NCBI GenBank assembly: GCA_030063045.1
Contig: JAQSEB010000015.1
Coordinates: 930,001-994,000 of the forward strand
Source: Pratylenchus scribneri
Lineage: Eukaryota; Nematoda; Chromadorea; Rhabditida; Pratylenchidae
DNA: 64,000 nt
Direction of reading: 5' to 3'
Shown here: piece after piece, positions 13,517-27,210 of the stretch
Layout of the letters: each line of letters begins with the position of its first letter
How positions within the stretch are numbered: the first letter of the stretch is position 1
Program-made: the position numbers and the translations under genes
The notes under the pieces: model-generated
The model's database searches: none
Told to the model about the DNA's origin: nothing
What the model saw: only the letters and a program-made list of their open reading frames with translations

Positions 13517-13688
13517 AATATACCCTCATATTGATTTTTTATGAATTTCTAAAAAATGGCCACAAATTCAATTATATGCCTAGGGTATATTTGACATGTT
13601 TTGATAAAGGATTTGAATTTTTTGAAATTTTTTTTAATAGAATCTTATTCAACATCAAAAAATACAGTCCTATATTTTTTATTTTGTT
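12829..13688 (+). repeat. 344-bp dimer HOR (two and a half units)
   Basis: Five 172-bp monomers (12829, 13001, 13173, 13345, 13517), all eight-T and AAC, alternate catg, caag, catg, caag, catg. The second has a private tttag in place of tttg near 13170. The first four correspond to 4965-5652; the fifth is AAC here but ATC at the matching place in copy A, so the two arrays have diverged or converted at that monomer. Confidence 0.85.
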
Positions 13689-16257
13689 AATATACCCTCA
13701 TATTGATTTTTTATGAATTTCTAAAAAATGGCCACAAATTCAATTATATGCCTAGGGTATATTTGACAAGTTTTGATAAAGGATTTGAATTTTTTGAAAT
13801 TTTTTTAATAGAATCATATTCTCTATCAAAAAATACAGTCCTATTTTTTTTATTTTGTTAATATACCCTCATATTGATTTTTTATGAATTTCTAAAAAAT
13901 GGCCACAAATTCAATTATATGCCTAGGGTATATTTGACAAGTTTTGATAAAGGATTTGAATTTTTTGATTTTTTTTTAATAGAATCTTATTCAACATCAA
14001 AAAATACAGTCCTATATTTTTTATTTTATTAATATACCCTCATATTGATTTTTTATGAATTTCTAAAAAATGGCCACAAATTCAATTATATGCCTAGGGT
14101 ATATTTGACAAGTTTTGATAAAGGATTTGAATTTTTTGAAATTTTTTTAATAGAATCATATTCTCTATCAAAAAATACAGTCCTTTATTTTTTATTTTGT
14201 TAATATACCCTCATATTGATTTTTTATGAATTTCTAAAAAATGGCCACAAATTCAATTATATGCCTAGGGTATATTTGACATGTTTTGATAAAGGATTTG
14301 AATTTTTTGAAATTTTTTTTAATAGAATCTTATTCATCATCAAAAAATACAGTCCTATATTTTTTATTTTGTTAATATACCCTCATATTGATTTTTTATG
14401 AATTTCTAAAAAATGGCCACAAATTCAATTATATGCCTAGGGTATATTTGACAAGTTTTGATAAAGGATTTGAATTTTTTGAAATTTTTTTTAATAGAAT
14501 CTTATTCATCATCAAAAAATACAGTCCTATATTTTTTATTTTGTTAATATACCCTCATATTGATTTTTTATGAATTTCTAAAAAATGGCCACAAATTCAA
14601 TTATATGCCTAGGGTATATTTGACAAGTTTTGATAAAGGATTTGAATTTTTTGAAATTTTTTTAATAGAATCATATTCTCTATCAAAAAATACAGTCCTA
14701 TATTTTTTATTTTGTTAATATACCCTCATATTGATTTTTTATGAATTTCTAAAAAATGGCCACAAATTCAATTATATGCCTAGGGTATATTTGACATGTT
14801 TTGATAAAGGATTTGAATTTTTTGAAATTTTTTTAATAGAATCTTATTCAACATCAAAAAATACAGTCCTATATTTTTTATTTTGTTAATATACCCTCAT
14901 ATTGATTTTTTATGAATTTCTAAAAATTGGCCACAAATTCAATTATATGCCTAGGGTATATTTGACATGTTTTGATAAAGGATTTGAATTTTTTGAAATT
15001 TTTTTAATAGAATCATATTCTCTATCAAAAAATACAGTCCTATATTTTTTATTTTGTTAATATACCCTCATATTGATTTTTTATGAATTTCTAAAAATTG
15101 GCCACAAATTCAATTATATGCCTAGGGTATATTTGACATGTTTTGATAAAGGATTTGAATTTTTTGAAATTTTTTTAATAGAATCATATTCTCTATCAAA
15201 AAATACAGTCCTATATTTTTTATTTTGTTAATATAACCTCATATTGATTTTTTATGAATTTCTAAAAATTGGCCACAAATTCAATTATATGCCTAGGGTA
15301 TATTTGACATGTTTTGATAAAGGATTTGAATTTTTTGAAATTTTTTTAATAGAATCTTATTCATCATCAAAAAATACAGTCCTATATTTTTTATTTTGTT
15401 AATATACCCTCATATTGATTTTTTATGAATTTCTAAAAAATGGCCACAAATTCAATTATATGCCTAGGGTATATTTGACATGTTTTGATAAAGGATTTGA
15501 ATTTTTTGAAATTTTTTTAATAGAATCTTATTCATCATCAAAAAATACAGTCCTATATTTTTTATTTTGTTAATATACCCTCATATTGATTTTTTATGAA
15601 TTTCTAAAAAATGGCCACAAATTCAATTATATGCCTAGGGTATATTTGACATGTTTTGATAAAGGATTTGAATTTTTTGAAATTTTTTTAATAGAATCAT
15701 ATTCTCTATCAAAAAATACAGTCCTATATTTTTTATTTTGTTAATATACCCTCATATTGATTTTTTATGAATTTCTAAAAAATAGCCACAAATTCAATTA
15801 TATGCCTAGGGTATATTTGACATGTTTTGATAAAGGATTTGAATTTTTTGAAATTTTTTTTAATAGAATCTTATTCATCATCAAAAAATACAGTCCTATA
15901 TTTTTTATTTTGTTAATATACCCTCATATTGATTTTTTATGAATTTCTAAAAAATGGCCACAAATTCAATTATATGCCTAGGGTATATTTGACAAGTTTT
16001 GATAAAGGATTTGAATTTTTTGAAATTTTTTTTAATAGAATCTTATTCATCATCAAAAAATACAGTCCTATATTTTTTATTTTGTTAATATACCCTCATA
16101 TTGATTTTTTATGAATTTCTAAAAATTGGCCACAAATTCAATTATATGCCTAGGGTATATTTGACAAGTTTTGATAAAGGATTTGAATTTTTTGAAATTT
16201 TTTTAATAGAATCATATTCTCTATCAAAAAATACAGTCCTATATTTTTTATTTTATT
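13689..16257 (+). repeat. Irregular D-type stretch with first aaaattgg variants
   Basis: Fifteen D monomers follow the dimer block. From 14888 the block before TGGCCA changes in several copies from ctaaaaaatgg to ctaaaaattgg (14888, 15059, 15230, 16087), a variant I did not see further left and which becomes common on the right. Other private changes are a T-rich gattttttttt (13972 region), tccttt (14183 region), ataacctcat near 15235 and a tagcca loss of TGGCCA at 15784. No unique sequence is present. Confidence 0.82.
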
Positions 16258-16769
16258 AATATACCATCATATTGATTTTTTATGAATTTCTAAAAAATGG
16301 CCACAAATTCAATTATATGCCTAGGGTATATTTGACATGTTTTGATAAAGTATTTGAATTTTTTGAAATTCTTTTAATAGAATCATATTCTCTATCAAAA
16401 AATACAGTCCTATATTTTTTATTTTATTAATATACCCTCATATTGATTTTTTATGAATTTCCAAAAAATGGCCACAAATTCAATTATATGCCTAGGGTAT
16501 ATTTGACATGTTTTAGTTCTAGATTTGAATTTTTTGAAATTCTTTTAATAGAATCATATTCTCTATCAAAAATACAGTCCTATATTTTTTATTTTATTAA
16601 TATACCATCATATTGATTTTTTATGAATTTTTAAAAAATGGCCACAAATTCAATTATATGCCTAGGGTATATTTGACATGTTTTAGTTCTAGATTTGAAT
16701 TTTTTGAAATTCTTTTAATAGAATCATATTCTCTATCAAAAAATATAGTCCTATATTTTTTATTTTATT
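16258..16769 (+). repeat. Three-monomer K/R islet inside the D domain
   Basis: A K monomer (16258-16428, gataaagta, taccatcat, cttttaatag block) is followed by two R monomers (16429 and 16599, agttctaga) with the same cttttaatag and CTC blocks. These are the leftmost R and K copies in the window. Both flanks are D monomers, although the next copy (16770) still carries taccatcat. The islet looks like a small transfer or retained remnant of the mosaic type that dominates after 18827. Confidence 0.8.
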
Positions 16770-18826
16770 AATATACCATCATATTGATTTTTTATGAATT
16801 TCTAAAAAATGGCCACAAATTCAATTATATGCCTAGGGTATATTTGACATGTTTTGATAAAGGATTTGAATTTTTTGAAATTTTTTTAATAGAATCTTAT
16901 TCAACATCAAAAAATACAGTCCTATATTTTTTATTTTATTAATATACCCTCATATTGATTTTTTATGAATTTCTAAAATATGGCCACAAATTCAATTATA
17001 TGCCTAGGGTATATTTGACAAGTTTTGATAAAGGATTTGAATTTTTTGAAATTCTTTTAATAGAATCAAGTTCTCTATCAAAAAATACAGTCCTATATTT
17101 TTTATTTTGTTAATATACCCTCATATTGATTTTTTATGAATTTCTAAAAAATGGCCACAAATTCAATTATATGCCTAGGGTATATTTGACATGTTTTGAT
17201 AAAGGATTTGAATTTTTTGAAATTTTTTTTAATAGAATCTTATTCATCATCAAAAAATACAGTCCTATATTTTTTATTTTGTTAATATACCCTCATATTG
17301 ATTTTTTATGAATTTCTAAAAAATGGCCACAAATTCAATTATATGCCTAGGGTATATTTGACATGTTTTGATAAAGGATTTGAATTTTTTGAAATTTTTT
17401 TTAATAGAATCTTATTCATCATCAAAAAATACAGTCCTATATTTTTTATTTTGTTAATATACCCTCATATTGATTTTTTATGAATTTCTAAAAAATGGCC
17501 ACAAATTCAATTATATGCCTAGGGTATATTTGACAAGTTTTGATAAAGGATTTGAATTTTTTGAAATTTTTTTAATAGAATCATATTCTCTATCAAAAAA
17601 TACAGTCCTATATTTTTTATTTTGTTAATATACCCTCATATTGATTTTTTATGAATTTCTAAAAAATGGCCACAAATTCAATTATATGCCTAGGGTATAT
17701 TTGACAAGTTTTGATAAAGGATTTGAATTTTTTGAAATTTTTTTTAATAGAATCTTATTCATCATCAAAAAATACAGTCCTATATTTTTTATTTTGTTAA
17801 TATACCCTCATATTGATTTTTTATGAATTTCTAAAAATTGGCCACAAATTCAATTATATGCCTAGGGTATATTTGACAAGTTTTGATAAAGGATTTGAAT
17901 TTTTTGAAATTTTTTTAATAGAATCATATTCTCTATCAAAAAATACAGTCCTATATTTTTTATTTTGTTAATATACCCTCATATTGATTTTTTATGAATT
18001 TCTAAAAAATGGCCACAAATTCAATTATATGCCTAGGGTATATTTGACAAGTTTTGATAAAGGATTTGAATTTTTTGAAATTTTTTTTAATAGAATCTTA
18101 TTCATCATCAAAAAATACAGTCCTATATTTTTTATTTTGTTAATATACCCTCATATTGATTTTTTATGAATTTCTAAAAATTGGCCACAAATTCAATTAT
18201 ATGCCTTGGGTATATTTGACAAGTTTTGATAAAGGATTTGAATTTTTTGAAATTTTTTTTAATAGAATCATATTCTCTATCAAAAAATACAGTCCTATAT
18301 TTTTTATTTTGTTAATATACCCTCATATTGATTTTTTATGAATTTCTAAAAATTGGCCACAAATTCAATTATATGCCTAGGGTATATTTGACAAGTTTTG
18401 ATAAAGGATTTGAATTTTTTGAAATTTTTTTAATAGAATCTTATTCAACATCAAAAAATACAGTCCTATATTTTTTATTTTGTTAATATACCCTCATATT
18501 GATTTTTTATGAATTTCTAAAAAATGACCACAAATTCAATTATATGCCTAGGGTATATTTGACAAGTTTTGATAAAGGATTTGAATTTTTTGAAATTTTT
18601 TTAATAGAATCTTATTCATCATCAAAAAATACAGTCCTATATTTTTTATTTTGTTAATATACCCTCATATTGATTTTTTATGAATTTCTAAAAAATGGCC
18701 ACAAATTCAATTATATGCCTAGGGTATATTTGACAAGTTTTGATAAAGGATTTGAATTTTTTGAAATTTTTTTAATAGAATCATATTCTCTATCAAAAAA
18801 TACAGTCCTATATTTTTTATTTTGTT
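16770..18826 (+). repeat. D-type stretch between the K/R islet and the R block
   Basis: Twelve D monomers. Eight-T 172-bp copies occur at 17112, 17284, 17627, 17970 and 18142, in the recurrent 8T-8T-7T-8T spacing. The copy at 18142 has a private ccttggg that destroys the CCTAGG palindrome, and the copy at about 18485 has atgaccac that destroys TGGCCA. The aaaattgg variant alternates with aaaaatgg in the middle of the stretch. No other content is seen. Confidence 0.82.
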
Positions 18827-20535
18827 AATATACCCTCATATTGATTTTTTATGAATTTCCAAAATATGGCCACAAATTCAATTATATGCCTAGGGTATAT
18901 TTGACATGTTTTAGTTATAGATTTGAATTTTTTGAAATTCTTTTTATAGATTCATATTCTACATCAAAAAATACAGTCCTATATTTTTTATTTTGTTAAT
19001 ATACCCTCATATTGATTTTTTATGAATTTCTAAAAAAATGGCCACAAATTCAATTATATGCCTAGGGTATATTTGACATGTTTTAGTTCTAGATTTGAAT
19101 TTTTTGAAATTCTTTTTATAGATTCATATTCTTCATCAAAAAATACAGTCCTATATTTTTTATTTTATTAATATACCCTCATATTGATTTTTTATGAATT
19201 TCCAAAATATGGCCACAAATTCAATTATATGCCTAGGGTATATTTGACATGTTTTAGTTCTAGATTTGAATTTTTTGTAATTCTTTTTATAGATTCATAT
19301 TCTCCATCGAAAAATACAGTCCTATATTTTTTATTTTATTAATATACCCTCATATTGATTTTTTATGGATTTCTAAAATATGGCCACAAATTCAATTATA
19401 TGCCTAGGGTATCTTTGACATGTTTTAGTTCTAGATTTGAATTTTTTGAAATTCTTTTTATAGATTCATATTCTTCATCAAAAAATACAGTCCTATATTT
19501 TTTATTTTATTAATATACCCTCATATTGATTTTTTATGAATTTCCAAAATATGGCCACAAATTCAATTATATGCCTAGGGTATATTTGACATGTTTTAGT
19601 TCTAGATTTGAATTTTTTGTAATTCTTTTTATAGATTCATATTCTCCATCGAAAAATACAGTCCTATATTTTTTATTTTATTAATATACCCTCATATTGA
19701 TTTTTTATGGATTTCTAAAATATGGCCGCAAATTCAATTATATGCCTAGGGTATATTTGACATGTTTTAGTTCTAGATTTGAATTTTTTGAAATTCTTTT
19801 TATAGATTCATATTCTTCATCAAAAAATACAGTCCTATATTTTTTATTTTATTAATATACCCTCATATTGATTTTTTATGAATTTCCAAAATATGGCCAC
19901 AAATTCAATTATATGCCTAGGGTATATTTGACATGTTTTAGTTCTAGATTTGAATTTTTTGAAATTCTTTTAATAGAATCATATTCTCCATCAAAAAATA
20001 CAGTCCTATATTTTTTATTTTATTAATATACCCTCATATTGATTTTTTATGAATTTCCAAAATATGGCCAAATTCAATTATATGCCTAGGGTATATTTGA
20101 CATGTTTTAGTTCTAGATTTGAATTTTTTGAAATTCTTTTTATAGATTCATATTCTTCATCAAAAAATACAGTCCTATATTTTTTATTTTATTAATATAC
20201 CCTCATATTGATTTTTTATGAATTTCCAAAATATGGCCACAAATTCAATTATATGCCTAGGGTATATTTGACATGTTTTAGTTCTAGATTTGAATTTTTT
20301 GAAATTCTTTTAATAGAATCATATTCTCCATCAAAAAATACAGTCCTATATTTTTTATTTTATTAATATACCCTCATATTGATTTTTTATGAATTTCCAA
20401 AATATGGCCACAAATTCAATTATATGCCTAGGGTATATTTGACATGTTTTAGTTCTAGATTTGAATTTTTTGAAATTCTTTTTATAGATTCATATTCTTC
20501 ATCAAAAAATACAGTCCTATATTTTTTATTTTATT
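18827..20535 (+). repeat. First R-type block with 342-bp dimers
   Basis: Ten consecutive R monomers. The first has agttataga, apparently a private change. From 19170 two 342-bp dimers repeat: (ccaaaatatgg, gtaattc, ctccatcg) plus (atggatttc, gaaattc, ttcttcatc), at 19170-19511 and 19512-19853. Two further dimers, 19854-20193 and 20194-20535, pair a cttttaatag/ctccatc copy with a ttcttcatc copy; the first lost 2 bp near 20069. The first CG dinucleotide of the window that I see is in ctccatcg at 19308. A private ggccgc lies near 19726. Confidence 0.85.
19170..19340 (+). repeat. Example R-type monomer
   Basis: Compared with the D reference, this copy has ccaaaatatgg before TGGCCA, agttctaga as the type block, gtaattctttttatagattc in place of the long T-run block, ctccatcg near the end and attttatt as terminus. 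The outer blocks, including the dyad arms, TGGCCA and CCTAGG, are unchanged, so the subfamily difference is concentrated in monomer positions about 34-41 and 84-140. Confidence 0.9.
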
Positions 20536-22761
20536 AATATACCCTCATATTGATTTTTTATGGATTTCTAAAATATGGCCACAAATTCAATTATATGCCT
20601 AGGGTATATTTGACATGTTTTGATAAAGGATTTGAATTTTTTGAAATTTTTTTAATAGAATCTTATTCATCATCAAAAAATACAGTCCTATATTTTTTAT
20701 TTTGTTAATATACCCTCATATTGATTTTTTATGGATTTCTAAAATATGGCCACAAATTCAATTATATGCCTAGGGTATATTTGACATGTTTTGATAAAGG
20801 ATTTGAATTTTTTGAAATTTTTTTAATAGAATCTTATTCATCATCAAAAAATACAGTCCTATATTTTTTATTTTGTTAATATACCCTCATATTGATTTTT
20901 TATGAATTTCTAAAAATTGGCCACAAATTCAATTATATGCCTAGGGTATATTTGACATGTTTTGATAAAGGATTTGAATTTTTTGAAATTTTTTTAATAG
21001 AATCATATTCTCTATCAAAAAATACAGTCCTATATTTTTTATTTTGTTAATATACCCTCATATTGATTTTTTATGAATTTCTAAAAAATGGCCACAAATT
21101 CAATTATATGCCTAGGGTATATTTGACAAGTTTTGATAAAGGATTTGAATTTTTTGAAATTTTTTTTAATAGAATCTTATTCATCATCAAAAAATACATC
21201 CCTATATTTTTTATTTTGTTAATATACCCTCATATTGATTTTTTATGAATTTCTAAAAAATGGCCACAAATTCAATTATATGCCTAGGGTATATTTGACA
21301 AGTTTTGATAAAGGATTTGAATTTTTTGAAATTTTTTTAATAGAATCATATTCTCTATCAAAAAATACAGTCCTATATTTTTTATTTTGTTAATATACCC
21401 TCATATTGATTTTTTATGAATTTCTAAAAAATGGCCACAAATTCAATTATATGCCTAGGGTATATTTGACATGTTTTGATAAAGGATTTGAATTTTTTGA
21501 AATTTTTTTTAATAGAATCTTATTCATCATCAAAAAATACAGTCCTATATTTTTTATTTTGTTAATATACCCTCATATTGATTTTTTATGAATTTCTAAA
21601 AAATGGCCACAAATTCAATTATATGCCTAGGGTATATTTGACAAGTTTTGATAAAGGATTTGAATTTTTTGAAATTTTTTTAATAGAATCATATTCTCTA
21701 TCAAAAAATACAGTCCTATATTTTTTATTTTGTTAATATACCCTCATATTGATTTTTTATGAATTTCTAAAAAATGGCCACAAATTCAATTATATGCCTA
21801 GGGTATATTTGACATGTTTTGATAAAGGATTTGAATTTTTTGAAATTTTTTTTAATAGAATCTTATTTATCATCAAAAAATACAGTCCTATATTTTTTAT
21901 TTTGTTAATATACCCTCATATTGATTTTTTATGAATTTCTAAAAAATGGCCACAAATTCAATTATATGCCTAGGGTATATTTGACAAGTTTTGATAAAGG
22001 ATTTGAATTTTTTGAAATTTTTTTAATAGAATCATATTCTCTATCAAAAAATACAGTCCTATATTTTTTATTTTGTTAATATACCCTCATATTGATTTTT
22101 TATGAATTTCTAAAAAATGGCCACAAATTCAATTATATGCCTAGGGTATATTTGACATGTTTTGATAAAGGATTTGAATTTTTTGAAATTTTTTTAATAG
22201 AATCTTATTCAACATCAAAAAATACAGTCCTATATTTTTTATTTTATTAATATACCCTCATATTGTTTTTCTATGAATTTCTAAAAAATGGCCACAAATT
22301 CAATTATATGCCTAGGGTATATTTGACATGTTTTGATAAAGTATTTGAATTTTTTGAAATTCTTTTAATAGAATCATATTCTCTATCAAAAAATATAGTC
22401 CTATATTTTTTATTTTATTAATATACCATCATATTGATTTTTTATGAATTTCTAAAAAATGGCCCCAAATTCAATTATATGCCTAGGGTATATTTGACAT
22501 GTTTTAGTTCTAGATTTGAATTTTTTGAAATTCTTTTTATAGATTCATATTCTTCATCAAAAAATACAGTCCTATATTTTTTATTTTGTTAATATACCCT
22601 CATATTGATTTTTTATGAATTTCTAAAAAATGGCCACAAATTCAATTATATGCCTAGGGTATATTTGACATGTTTTAGTTCTAGATTTGAATTTTTTGAA
22701 ATTCTTTTTATAGATTTATATTCTTCATCAAAAAATACAGTCCTATATTTTTTATTTTATT
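20536..22761 (+). repeat. 2226-bp tandem duplication, copy 1 (13 monomers)
   Basis: Thirteen monomers in the order: two atggattt D ATC, one aaaattgg D CTC, alternating D copies of eight-T ATC and CTC type, one catg AAC, one K with tgtttttctatg and tatagtcc, and two R copies. Rare changes shared with copy 2 at an offset of 2226 bp are acatccct (21197), ttatttatcatc (about 21865), tgtttttctatg (22264), ggcccc (22463 region) and tagatttata (about 22712). No indel separates the copies, so the event looks recent. Confidence 0.92.
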
Positions 22762-24987
22762 AATATACCCTCATATTGATTTTTTATGGATTTCTAAAAT
22801 ATGGTCACAAATTCAATTATATGCCTAGGGTATATTTGACATGTTTTGATAAAGGATTTGAATTTTTTGAAATTTTTTTAATAGAATCTTATTCATCATC
22901 AAAAAATACAGTCCTATATTTTTTATTTTGTTAATATACCCTCATATTGATTTTTTATGGATTTCTAAAATATGGCCACAAATTCAATTATATGCCTAGG
23001 GTATATTTGACATGTTTTGATAAAGGATTTGAATTTTTTGAAATTTTTTTAATAGAATCTTATTCATCATCAAAAAATACAGTCCTATATTTTTTATTTT
23101 GTTAATATACCCTCATATTGATTTTTTATGAATTTCTAAAAATTGGCCACAAATTCAATTATATGCCTAGGGTATATTTGACATGTTTTGATAAAGGATT
23201 TGAATTTTTTGAAATTTTTTTAATAGAATCATATTCTCTATCAAAAAATACAGTCCTATATTTTTTATTTTGTTAATATACCCTCATATTGATTTTTTAT
23301 GAATTTCTAAAAAATGGCCACAAATTCAATTATATGCCTAGGGTATATTTGACAAGTTTTGATAAAGGATTTGAATTTTTTGAAATTTTTTTTAATAGAA
23401 TCTTATTCATCATCAAAAAATACATCCCTATATTTTTTATTTTGTTAATATACCCTCATATTGATTTTTTATGAATTTCTAAAAAATGGCCACAAATTCA
23501 ATTATATGCCTAGGGTATATTTGACAAGTTTTGATAAAGGATTTGAATTTTTTGAAATTTTTTTAATAGAATCATATTCTCTATCAAAAAATACAGTCCT
23601 ATATTTTTTATTTTGTTAATATACCCTCATATTGATTTTTTATGAATTTCTAAAAAATGGCCACAAATTCAATTATATGCCTAGGGTATATTTGACATGT
23701 TTTGATAAAGGATTTGAATTTTTTGAAATTTTTTTTAATAGAATCTTATTCATCATCAAAAAATACAGTCCTATATTTTTTATTTTGTTAATATACCCTC
23801 ATATTGATTTTTTATGAATTTCTAAAAAATGGCCACAAATTCAATTATATGCCTAGGGTATATTTGACAAGTTTTGATAAAGGATTTGAATTTTTTGAAA
23901 TTTTTTTAATAGAATCATATTCTCTATCAAAAAATACAGTCCTATATTTTTTATTTTGTTAATATACCCTCATATTGATTTTTTATGAATTTCTAAAAAA
24001 TGGCCACAAATTCAATTATATGCCTAGGGTATATTTGACATGTTTTGATAAAGGATTTGAATTTTTTGAAATTTTTTTTAATAGAATCTTATTTATCATC
24101 AAAAAATACAGTCCTATATTTTTTATTTTGTTAATATACCCTCATATTGATTTTTTATGAATTTCTAAAAAATGGCCACAAATTCAATTATATGCCTAGG
24201 GTATATTTGACAAGTTTTGATAAAGGATTTGAATTTTTTGAAATTTTTTTAATAGAATCATATTCTCTATCAAAAAATACAGTCCTATATTTTTTATTTT
24301 GTTAATATACCCTCATATTGATTTTTTATGAATTTCTAAAAAATGGCCACAAATTCAATTATATGCCTAGGGTATATTTGACATGTTTTGATAAAGGATT
24401 TGAATTTTTTGAAATTTTTTTAATAGAATCTTATTCAACATCAAAAAATACAGTCCTATATTTTTTATTTTATTAATATACCCTCATATTGTTTTTCTAT
24501 GAATTTCTAAAAAATGGCCACAAATTCAATTATATGCCTAGGGTATATTTGACATGTTTTGATAAAGTATTTGAATTTTTTGAAATTCTTTTAATAGAAT
24601 CATATTCTCTATCAAAAAATATAGTCCTATATTTTTTATTTTATTAATATACCATCATATTGATTTTTTATGAATTTCTAAAAAATGGCCCCAAATTCAA
24701 TTATATGCCTAGGGTATATTTGACATGTTTTAGTTCTAGATTTGAATTTTTTGAAATTCTTTTTATAGATTCATATTCTTCATCAAAAAATACAGTCCTA
24801 TATTTTTTATTTTGTTAATATACCCTCATATTGATTTTTTATGAATTTCTAAAAAATGGCCACAAATTCAATTATATGCCTAGGGTATATTTGACATGTT
24901 TTAGTTCTAGATTTGAATTTTTTGAAATTCTTTTTATAGATTTATATTCTTCATCAAAAAATACAGTCCTATATTTTTTATTTTATT
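22762..24987 (+). repeat. 2226-bp tandem duplication, copy 2 (13 monomers)
   Basis: This copy follows copy 1 directly, carries all its rare changes in the same order and has the same length. The one difference I noticed is ggtcac near 22803 where copy 1 has ggccac. The junction falls in phase, so the duplication probably arose by unequal exchange or replication slippage between equivalent monomer positions. Confidence 0.92.
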
Positions 24988-27210
24988 AATATACCCTCAT
25001 ATTGATTTTTTATGAATTTCCAAAATATGGCCACAAATTCAATTATATGCCTAGGGTATATTTGACATGTTTTAGTTCTAGATTTGAATTTTTTGAAATT
25101 CTTTTTATAGATTCATATTCTTCATCAAAAAATACAGTCCTATATTTTTTATTTTGTTAATATACCCTCATATTGATTTTTTATGAATTTCTAAAAAATG
25201 GCCACAAATTCAATTATATGCCTAGGGTATATTTGACATGTTTTAGTTCTAGATTTGAATTTTTTGTAATTCTTTTTATAGATTCATATTCTCCATCGAA
25301 AAATACAGTCCTATATTTTTTATTTTATTAATATACCCTCATATTGATTTTTTATGAATTTCCAAAATATGGCCACAAATTCAATTATATGCCTAGGGTA
25401 TATTTGACATGTTTTAGTTCTAGATTTGAATTTTTTGTAATTCTTTTTATAGATTCATATTCTCCATCAAAAAATACAGTCCTATATTTTTTATTTTATT
25501 AATATACCCTCATATTGATTTTTTATGAATTTCTAAAAAATGGCCACAAATTCAATTATATGCCTAGGGTATATTTGACATGTTTTGATAAAGGATTTGA
25601 ATTTTTTGAAATTCTTTTTATAGAATCAAATTCTCCATCAAAAAATACAGTCCTATATTTTTTATTTTATTAATATACCCTCATATTGATTTTTTATGAA
25701 TTTCTAAAAAATGGCCACAAATTCAATTATATGTCTAGGGTATATTTGACATGTTTTAGTTCTAGATTTGAATTTTTTGTAATTCTTTTTATAGATTCAT
25801 ATTCTCCATCGAAAAATACAGTCCTATATTTTTTATTTTATTAATATACCCTCATATTGATTTTTTATGAATTTCTAAAAAATGGCCACAAATTCAATTA
25901 TATGCCTAGGGTATATTTGACAAGTTTTGATAAAGGATTTGAATTTTTTGAAATTCTTTTAATAGAATCAAATTCTCTATCATAAAATACAGTCCTATAT
26001 TTTTTATTTTGTTAATATACCCTCATATTGATTTTTTATGAATTTCTAAAAAATGGCCACAAATTCAATTATATGCCTAGGGTATATTTGACATGTTTTA
26101 GTTCTAGATTTGAATTTTTTGTAATTCTTTTTATAGATTCATATTCTCCATCAAAAAATACAGTCCTATATTTTTTATTTTATTAATATACCCTCATATT
26201 GATTTTTTATGAATTTCTAAAAAATGGCCACAAATTCAATTATATGCCTAGGGTATATTTGACATGTTTTGATAAAGTATTTGAATTTTTTGAAATTCTT
26301 TTAATAGAATCATATTCTCTATCAAAAAATATAGTCCTATATTTTTTATTTTATTAATATACCATCATATTGATTTTTTATGAATTTCTAAAAAATGGCC
26401 CCAAATTCAATTATATGCCTAGGGTATATTTGACATGTTTTAGTTCTAGATTTGAATTTTTTGTAATTCTTTTTATAGATTCATATTCTCCATCGAAAAA
26501 TACAGTCCTATATTTTTTATTTTATTAATATACCCTCATATTGATTTTTTATGAATTTCCAAAATATGGCCACAAATTCAATTATATGCCTAGGGTATAT
26601 TTGACATGTTTTAGTTCTAGATTTGAATTTTTTGTAATTCTTTTTATAGATTCATATTCTCCATCAAAAAATACAGTCCTATATTTTTTATTTTATTAAT
26701 ATACCCTCATATTGATTTTTTATGAATTTCTAAAAAATGGCCACAAATTCAATTATATGCCTAGGGTATATTTGACATGTTTTGATAAAGGATTTGAATT
26801 TTTTGAAATTCTTTTTATAGAATCAAATTCTCCATCAAAAAATACAGTCCTATATTTTTTATTTTATTAATATACCCTCATATTGATTTTTTATGAATTT
26901 CTAAAAAATGGCCACAAATTCAATTATATGTCTAGGGTATATTTGACATGTTTTAGTTCTAGATTTGAATTTTTTGTAATTCTTTTTATAGATTCATATT
27001 CTCCATCGAAAAATACAGTCCTATATTTTTTATTTTATTAATATACCCTCATATTGATTTTTTATGAATTTCTAAAAAATGGCCACAAATTCAATTATAT
27101 GCCTAGGGTATATTTGACAAGTTTTGATAAAGGATTTGAATTTTTTGAAATTCTTTTAATAGAATCAAATTCTCTATCATAAAATACAGTCCTATATTTT
27201 TTATTTTGTT
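24988..27210 (+). repeat. Mixed R/D block with a 7-mer (1197 bp) tandem
   Basis: After one R monomer (24988), the 5-mer cassette R-ctccatcg, cc-R-ctccatcaa, D-aaattctccatc, R with tgtctaggg, D-caag-aaattctctatc appears at 25159-26013. An R and a K copy follow (26014, 26185), then the cassette returns at 26356-27210. Both cassettes end with a private ctatcataaaat (25977 and 27174), exactly 1197 bp or seven monomers apart, so a 7-mer was duplicated with the second copy truncated. The copy at 26356 carries taccatcat and ggcccc on its left side, which makes it a hybrid. Confidence 0.87.
26185..26355 (+). repeat. Example K-type monomer
   Basis: This copy has gataaagta (one base different from D), the cttttaatag block, CTC and tatagtcc instead of tacagtcc. 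K copies are rare left of 31,800 (16258, 22249, 24475, 26185) and become regular members of the 8-mer HOR on the right. K often travels with taccatcat or tgtttttctatg in itself or its neighbour, so these changes mark one lineage. Confidence 0.85.
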
